Below are positions 4,941 through 9,012 of a DNA stretch of 9,012 bases, in pieces. Numbering within the stretch: position 1 is the first letter of the stretch; each line of letters starts with the position of its first letter. Source of the stretch: Alphaproteobacteria bacterium (GTDB taxonomy: Bacteria > Pseudomonadota > Alphaproteobacteria > Rhodobacterales > Rhodobacteraceae). The stretch spans positions 1 to 9,012 of the forward strand of contig JAUHZL010000088.1 in the NCBI GenBank assembly GCA_030425945.1. The letters are read 5' to 3'. The translations under genes and the position numbers were made by a program. Below the pieces are notes generated by a model, which was given only the letters and a program-made list of their open reading frames with translations, was not told the origin of the DNA and made no database searches.

Positions 4941-5834
4941 GTGGCACAGGACAACCGGACTTGGCTGGGCATCTGGCTGATGATCGCCACCACCGTGGTC
5001 TTTGCCCTGCAGGACGGCATGTCCCGGCACCTGGCCGGGGAATACAACGTGCTGATGGTGGTGATGATCCGCTACTGGTTCTTCGCCGCCTTCGTCATCG
5101 CCGTCGCGTCGCGCCGGGCAGGCGGGCTGAAGGCCGCCGCGAAGACCGAGCAGCCGCTTCTCCAGATCTTCCGCGCGCTGCTGCTGGTGTCGGAAATCTG
5201 CGTGATGGTGACCGCCTTCGTGCTGCTCGGCCTCGTCGAAAGCCACGCGGTCTTCACGTCCTACCCGCTGCTGATCGCGGCGCTGTCCGGGCCGGTGCTG
5301 GGCGAGAAGGTCGGCTGGCGGCGCTGGGCGGCGATCGCGGTGGGCTTCCTCGGGGTCATCATCATTCTCGAGCCGGGCTTCGGGGTTTTCTCGCCCTACG
5401 CGCTGGTGCCGCTGCTGAGCGCGACGATGTTCGCGCTTTATGGCCTGCTGACGCGCTATGCCGCGCGCAAGGACAGCGCCGCGACCAGCTTCTTCTGGAC
5501 CGGTACCGTGGGCGCGGCGGCGATCACGGTCGTCGGCATCTGGTTCTGGGAACCGATGACGCCCGGCGACTGGGTGTGGATGGCGATGCTGTGCGTCTCC
5601 GGCGCGACCGGGCACTGGCTGCTGATCAAGTGCTACGAGGTGGCCGAGGCGGGCGCGGTGCAGCCCTTTGCCTATCTCCAGCTGGTCTGGGCCTCGGCGC
5701 TGGGGATGCTGGTCTTCGGCGAGACGCTGCGCCTGAACGTCGGGATCGGCGCCGGGCTGGTGGTCGCGGCGGGCCTGTTCACGCTGTGGCGCGAGCGGCA
5801 GGTGGCGCAGGAGGCGCGGCGGGCGGCCCGCTAG
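4941..5834 (+). CDS. DMT-superfamily (EamA domain) membrane transporter
   Basis: The 297-residue protein is strongly hydrophobic, with about ten predicted membrane helices in two homologous five-helix EamA halves (about 8-140 and 150-285). The first helix starts at TWLGIWLMIATTVVFALQDG. The second half contains GHWLLIKCYEVAEAGAVQPFAYLQL, shown here only as a landmark split over GHWLLIKCYEV and QPFAYLQL, typical of drug/metabolite transporters. It is an inner-membrane carrier for an unknown small metabolite or amino acid; the sequence does not fix the substrate. GTG at 4941 was chosen because GGAG (4929-4932, in the end of mnmD) lies 8 bases upstream and it precedes the first helix. The gene starts 5 bp after mnmD and its stop TAG interlocks with that of the opposite-strand transglycosylase gene. 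Confidence 0.9.
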   Translation: MAQDNRTWLGIWLMIATTVVFALQDGMSRHLAGEYNVLMVVMIRYWFFAAFVIAVASRRAGGLKAAAKTEQPLLQIFRALLLVSEICVMVTAFVLLGLVESHAVFTSYPLLIAALSGPVLGEKVGWRRWAAIAVGFLGVIIILEPGFGVFSPYALVPLLSATMFALYGLLTRYAARKDSAATSFFWTGTVGAAAITVVGIWFWEPMTPGDWVWMAMLCVSGATGHWLLIKCYEVAEAGAVQPFAYLQLVWASALGMLVFGETLRLNVGIGAGLVVAAGLFTLWRERQVAQEARRAAR

Positions 5835-7801
5835 CCACCGCGCAGCTTCGCCTCGACATCCCAGGGCAAGGTGCGCCCGGCGAGGCGCATGCCGTAGACC
5901 ACGCGGCTTTCGGTGACCCGCATGATGTAGTTGCGGGTCTCGGTGAAGGGGATGTGCTCGATCCAGTCGATGACATCCACGCGCCGGTCGCGGGGGTCGC
6001 CGAAGCGCTCGATCCACGCCTTCGGGCGCGACGGCCCGGCGTTGTAGGCGGCGGCGACGAGGGTCAGCGCCTCGCCGAAGTCCTCGATCTGGCGGCGCAG
6101 GTATTCCGAGCCGAGCCGCGCGTTGAAGGCGGGATCGCTGAGCAGGCGGTCCTCGGAAAACGACTCGCCCAGCGCGTCGGCCATGGCGCGCCCGGTGCGG
6201 GGCATCAGCTGCATCAGCCCGCGCGCGCCGGCGCCCGACATCACCTCCGGGTCGAACTCGCTTTCGCGGCGGGCGATGGCGAGGGTCAGCGCCGGGTTGA
6301 TCGGCATCGGGGTTGTCGCCAGCTCGGTGACCGGGTGGTAGGCGCGCTGCAGGATCTGGCCCTGGCTGGCGGCGTACTTGGCGATCATCAGCGCGATGTG
6401 CGGCTCGCCGAGGTCGAAGGCGAGATCCGCCAGCGCGCCGCGTTCGTCGAAGCTGAGGGTCTCGGCGAGATGGACCATCCAGCGCTCGGCCAGCACGCGC
6501 TCGCCCGCCTCCTGCAGCAACAGGGCGGCCTGCAGGACGCTGGAGGACATGAAGCGCTGCGTGCGCCAGTCGGGGAAGCGCTCGGTTCCCAGCAGCGCGG
6601 GATCGACGGGCAGCCCGGCGCGCTCGGCGGCAAGCTGGCCATAGAAGGCGGTCTGGTGCTCGGCGCCGCGCGCGTAGGCGGCGCGGGCCTCGTCGGCGCG
6701 GCCGAGCGCCTCCAGCGCGCGGCCCTCCCAGTAGCCCGCCCGACCGGACGAGATCGGCGAGGCGACCGACGCTGCGAAACGGCGGAAGTGCTCGAGCGCG
6801 GTGGCGGCATCGCCGAGCTTGCGCAGCGCGATGTAGCCGGCCAGCCATTCCAGTTCGGAATAATCGCCGTACTCGTTCGAGGCGGCCAGCCGGTGCCGGG
6901 CCGCGACGCGGTAGGCGGTCCGGTCGGTGTCGTCCCGCATCAGGTCGCGGGCGATCTCGGCGCGGTGCTGTCCCCACATCTCGGGACGGCCGAGACTTTC
7001 GGCGCTGTCCGAGCGCTGGTCCATCAGGTCGAGCGCATCGGCCATCCGCCGCTTGCGGAGCCGCCACAGGAACCGCTCGTAGGCGAGGCCGGGATCCCCG
7101 GCCAGCGTGCCGGGCACCGCCGCGATGCGGGCATCGACCCCGTCGGCGTCCTCGCGCAGCGCGATGCGGGCCTCGGCCAGCACCTGCCAGTCGGCGGGTA
7201 CGCGCGGCATCAGGCGGCGGGCGGCGGGGGTATTCCCGGCCCAGAGCAGGGTATCGAGCCGCGCGGTGTGGTGCCGGGCCAGCAGATCGCCATGCCGGGC
7301 GAGAAAGACCTCCTCGGTCTCGACATCGAGGGGAAAGTCCCGCCACGCGGTGACGATCAGGCGATCGGCGGCCTCGGCATTCCCGCGCGTCCGCTCGGCG
7401 TCGGCGAGGCGCAGGCTGCCGGTGCCGGTCTGCGGGGCATCGGGGCCGAAGTAGAGGCCCAGCGCATCCGCCGACGCCCCCTGCGGAATCGCGTCCTCGC
7501 CCCGCCGCCGCATCAGCGGCAGGCCGGGCCAGTCGCCGCAGCGCGCGAGGAAGTCGAGGTAGTCCTCGAACCGGCCCTCGGGCGCGCGCAGCCAGTGCCA
7601 GAGCACGACGTCCCGGGCCGGCTGGTCCGGCAGGGTACGGGCGAGGTCCAGTGCGGTCGGCCAGTCCCGGGCCCGCACCGCCTCCATCGCGGCGGCGAGC
7701 GTCCGGGCGCGGGCGCTGGTCTGCGCGACGGCCCGTCCGGGCCAGAACGGCGCGGCGAGGGCCGAGGCGGCGGCGGTCATCAGGAAGCTGCGGCGCTGCA
7801 T
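5831..7801 (-). CDS. Soluble lytic murein transglycosylase (Slt type) with Tat-like signal
   Basis: This 656-residue periplasmic enzyme cleaves the MurNAc-GlcNAc bond of peptidoglycan to leave 1,6-anhydro ends. Residues 1-26 form a signal peptide with a twin-arginine-like QRRSFLM, a hydrophobic stretch and an A-V-A cleavage site (RAVAQ). A long alpha-helical, superhelical region rich in Ala/Arg/Leu follows (about 30-490), as in Slt70. The C-terminal catalytic domain has RRESEF with the catalytic Glu513, GLMQLMP (528-534), AAAYNAGPS (583-591) and IPFTETRNYI (617-626). Length is close to E. coli Slt. Start 7801 gives the full signal peptide; a weak GGGA lies 8 bases upstream. It is divergent from dapA and convergent with the transporter gene, sharing three bases at the stops. 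Whether export uses Tat or Sec is not settled by sequence. Confidence 0.93.
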   Translation of the reverse strand: MQRRSFLMTAAASALAAPFWPGRAVAQTSARARTLAAAMEAVRARDWPTALDLARTLPDQPARDVVLWHWLRAPEGRFEDYLDFLARCGDWPGLPLMRRRGEDAIPQGASADALGLYFGPDAPQTGTGSLRLADAERTRGNAEAADRLIVTAWRDFPLDVETEEVFLARHGDLLARHHTARLDTLLWAGNTPAARRLMPRVPADWQVLAEARIALREDADGVDARIAAVPGTLAGDPGLAYERFLWRLRKRRMADALDLMDQRSDSAESLGRPEMWGQHRAEIARDLMRDDTDRTAYRVAARHRLAASNEYGDYSELEWLAGYIALRKLGDAATALEHFRRFAASVASPISSGRAGYWEGRALEALGRADEARAAYARGAEHQTAFYGQLAAERAGLPVDPALLGTERFPDWRTQRFMSSSVLQAALLLQEAGERVLAERWMVHLAETLSFDERGALADLAFDLGEPHIALMIAKYAASQGQILQRAYHPVTELATTPMPINPALTLAIARRESEFDPEVMSGAGARGLMQLMPRTGRAMADALGESFSEDRLLSDPAFNARLGSEYLRRQIEDFGEALTLVAAAYNAGPSRPKAWIERFGDPRDRRVDVIDWIEHIPFTETRNYIMRVTESRVVYGMRLAGRTLPWDVEAKLRGG

Positions 7802-7979
7802 CGGGTGGTCCCGTTGTCGTTTGCGTCAGGATCGAAAGCTGCTCGCGCATCACACTAAAGGCGGTTGCAGGGCCGGACAAACGACAAAACCGAGAGGACC
7901 CTTGCAGACCGGGGGCAAGGGCGGGTATCCGCCAACCGACCCACGTCACATCCGCGTCATCATCGAAGGGGAAAGCGCC
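7802..7979. promoter_or_regulatory. Divergent promoter region between transglycosylase gene and dapA with paired inverted repeat
   Basis: The 178-bp gap holds two perfect 10-bp arms in opposite orientation, TTGTCGTTTG at 7814-7823 and CAAACGACAA at 7878-7887, 54 bp apart (64 bp centre to centre). The left arm sits 13-22 bases before the transglycosylase start codon; the right arm is about 92 bases before dapA. No clear -35/-10 pair was found. The dapA ribosome site is AAGGGGA at 7966-7972, 7 bases before its ATG. Confidence 0.45.
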
Positions 7980-8852
7980 ATGTTGAAAGGTTCCATGCCA
8001 GCCCTGGTGACGCCGATGAAAGACGGCGCGGTGGATTTCGCCACGCTCGAGGCGTTGGTCGAATGGCAGATCGCCGAGGGCAGCCACGGCCTCGTCCCGG
8101 TCGGCACCACGGGCGAAAGCCCGACCCTGACCCACGAAGAACACGAAGCGGTCGTCGAGGCGGTCGTGAAGATCGCCGCCGGGCGGGTGCCGGTGGTGGC
8201 GGGCGCGGGCTCGAACAACACCGCCGAGGGCATCCGCCTGATGCGCCACGCGCAGGCGGTCGGCGCCGACGCGGCGCTGGTCGTCACGCCCTATTACAAC
8301 AAGCCGACGCAGGCCGGTCTGATCGCGCATTACACCGCGCTGCACGACTGCTGCGAGTTGCCGATCATCATCTACAACATTCCCGGCCGCTCGGTGATCG
8401 ACATGAGCCCGGCGACGATGGGCGAGCTGGCGAAGCTGCCGCGGATCATCGGGGTGAAGGACGCGACCGGCGACATCACCCGGGTGTCGAAGCAGCGGAT
8501 CACCTGCGGGCCGGACTTCGTCCAGCTCTCGGGCGAGGATGCCAGCGCGCTGGGGTTCAACGCCCACGGCGGTGTGGGCTGCATCAGCGTCACCGCCAAC
8601 GTGGCGCCGAAGCTCTGCGCCGAGTTCCAGCAGGCCACGCTGGCGGGCGACTATGCCGCCGCGCTGGAGTACCAGGACCGGCTGATGCCGCTGCACGAGG
8701 CGATCTTCCTCGAGCCGGGCCTTGCCGGCGCGAAGTACGGCCTGTCGCTGCTCGGGCGCTGTTCGGAAGAGGTGCGCCTGCCGCTGGTCGGGCTGACCGA
8801 CGGCACCAAGGCGCGCATCCGCGCGGCGATGGAGCACGCCGGGCTGCTCTGA
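7980..8852 (+). CDS. dapA: 4-hydroxy-tetrahydrodipicolinate synthase
   Basis: DapA is a cytoplasmic TIM-barrel aldolase that condenses pyruvate with aspartate-semialdehyde, the first step committed to lysine and meso-diaminopimelate for peptidoglycan. The 290-residue protein has every key residue, each one lower than in E. coli numbering. Thr43-Thr44 lie in VGTTGES, Tyr106 in YYNKPTQ, Tyr132 in IIYNIPGRS, Arg137 in the same loop, and the Schiff-base Lys160 in GVKDATGD. The start has a good ribosome site (AAGGGGA, 7-base spacing); the longer upstream frame in the leader is not protein-like. It lies 66 bp upstream of smpB and is divergent from the lytic transglycosylase, so precursor supply and cell-wall turnover genes share a control region. 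Confidence 0.97.
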   Translation: MLKGSMPALVTPMKDGAVDFATLEALVEWQIAEGSHGLVPVGTTGESPTLTHEEHEAVVEAVVKIAAGRVPVVAGAGSNNTAEGIRLMRHAQAVGADAALVVTPYYNKPTQAGLIAHYTALHDCCELPIIIYNIPGRSVIDMSPATMGELAKLPRIIGVKDATGDITRVSKQRITCGPDFVQLSGEDASALGFNAHGGVGCISVTANVAPKLCAEFQQATLAGDYAAALEYQDRLMPLHEAIFLEPGLAGAKYGLSLLGRCSEEVRLPLVGLTDGTKARIRAAMEHAGLL

Positions 8853-8853
8853 T

Positions 8854-8896
8854 CCCCGGGCACGGGGTGTCCCGCGCGGCATTGCGCCCGCGCGGG
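8854..8896 (+). terminator. Two hairpins between dapA and smpB
   Basis: CCCCG/CGGGG (8854-8867, loop GGCA) directly follows the dapA stop. A second, stronger 9-bp stem, CCCGCGCGG with CCGCGCGGG (8871-8896, 8-base loop), comes next. Neither is followed by a T-run. They may stabilise the dapA 3' end or partly terminate before smpB, which starts 23 bases later. Confidence 0.4.
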
Positions 8897-8918
8897 CGGC
8901 GTCCTAGGTAGGTGCGTC

Positions 8919-9012
8919 ATGGCACAGGGCAAGAAATCCGATCCGAACTCCAAGATCGTCGCCGAGAACCGGCGCGCCCGGCGGGAGTATGCCATCGAGG
9001 ACGACCTCGAGG
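8919..9012 (+). CDS. smpB: SsrA-binding protein SmpB (N-terminal part)
   Basis: Only the first 31 residues are inside the window. SmpB binds tmRNA and brings it to stalled ribosomes for trans-translation. The visible sequence begins MAQGKKSDPNSKIVAENRRA and continues with RREYAIEDDLE, matching the conserved SmpB start in which the A-x-NRRAR-x2-Y-x-I motif leads into the oligonucleotide-binding beta-barrel. Start at 8919 has a GGTAGGT-type ribosome site about 7 bases upstream. It is on the same strand as dapA, with structured RNA between them. Confidence 0.88.
   Translation, partial: MAQGKKSDPNSKIVAENRRARREYAIEDDLE

Noticed and set aside
3417..5834. 805-residue plus-strand frame ending at the transporter stop
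   Set aside because: Only the part from GTG 4941 is membrane-protein sequence; the rest is antisense to the oxidoreductase and out of frame with mnmD.
4916..7858. 980-residue plus-strand open frame across the transporter and transglycosylase
   Set aside because: It is out of frame with the transporter and antisense to the transglycosylase, with no conserved motif.
7802..7979. Sigma-70 type promoter boxes such as TTGCGT at 7821 or TTGCAG at 7865
   Set aside because: No -10 element stands at an acceptable distance from either, so no specific promoter was called.
4839..8882. 1347-residue minus-strand open frame
   Set aside because: It spans four well-identified genes on both strands in other frames and is Arg/Ala/Gly-rich without domain signals; it is an effect of high GC.

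Overview
The window looks like chromosomal DNA of a high-GC alphaproteobacterium, most likely of the order Rhodobacterales (Roseobacter/Paracoccus relatives). The reasons are the GC-rich composition, the protein sequences themselves, and gene neighbourhoods familiar from that group: pgsA-moaD-moaE, and a lytic transglycosylase divergent from dapA followed by smpB. No tRNA, rRNA, CRISPR array, transposase or integrase was seen.

Layout from left to right. (1) 1-1370, minus strand: the first 456 residues of an RTX-type secreted protein. It has a jelly-roll polysaccharide-lyase-like domain followed by calcium-binding nonapeptide repeats, and its C-terminus is off the left edge. This is the only clearly accessory gene. 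(2) 1371-1614: a divergent intergenic region holding several palindromes. (3) 1615-2903, plus: the tight operon pgsA, moaD, moaE, which provides phosphatidylglycerol synthesis and both subunits of molybdopterin synthase. (4) 2904-3163: a non-coding region between convergent genes with unusual structure: five tandem 11-bp units, overlapping GC hairpins, and a decayed copy of an internal piece of the neighbouring oxidoreductase gene. (5) 3164-4213, minus: an FAD oxidoreductase of the DAO family. Divergent from it, at 4261-4935, is the tRNA-modifying methyltransferase MnmD. These two may be the separated halves of what is one MnmC protein in E. coli. (6) 4941-5834, plus: a DMT/EamA membrane transporter that follows mnmD by 5 bp. 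(7) 5831-7801, minus: a soluble lytic murein transglycosylase with a Tat-like signal; its stop codon interlocks with the transporter's stop in a single CTAG. (8) 7980-8852, plus: dapA (lysine and diaminopimelate synthesis), with smpB (trans-translation) starting at 8919 and running off the right edge.

How the genes work together: most of the window is housekeeping (membrane lipid, molybdenum cofactor, tRNA wobble modification, cell-wall turnover and precursor synthesis, ribosome rescue). DapA feeds the meso-diaminopimelate pathway for the same peptidoglycan that the divergently encoded transglycosylase cuts. I found no convincing multi-gene novel system. The points most worth a second look are the repeat/pseudogene region at 2904-3163, the split MnmC arrangement, the paired 10-bp inverted repeats between the transglycosylase gene and dapA, and the RTX lyase sitting next to pgsA.
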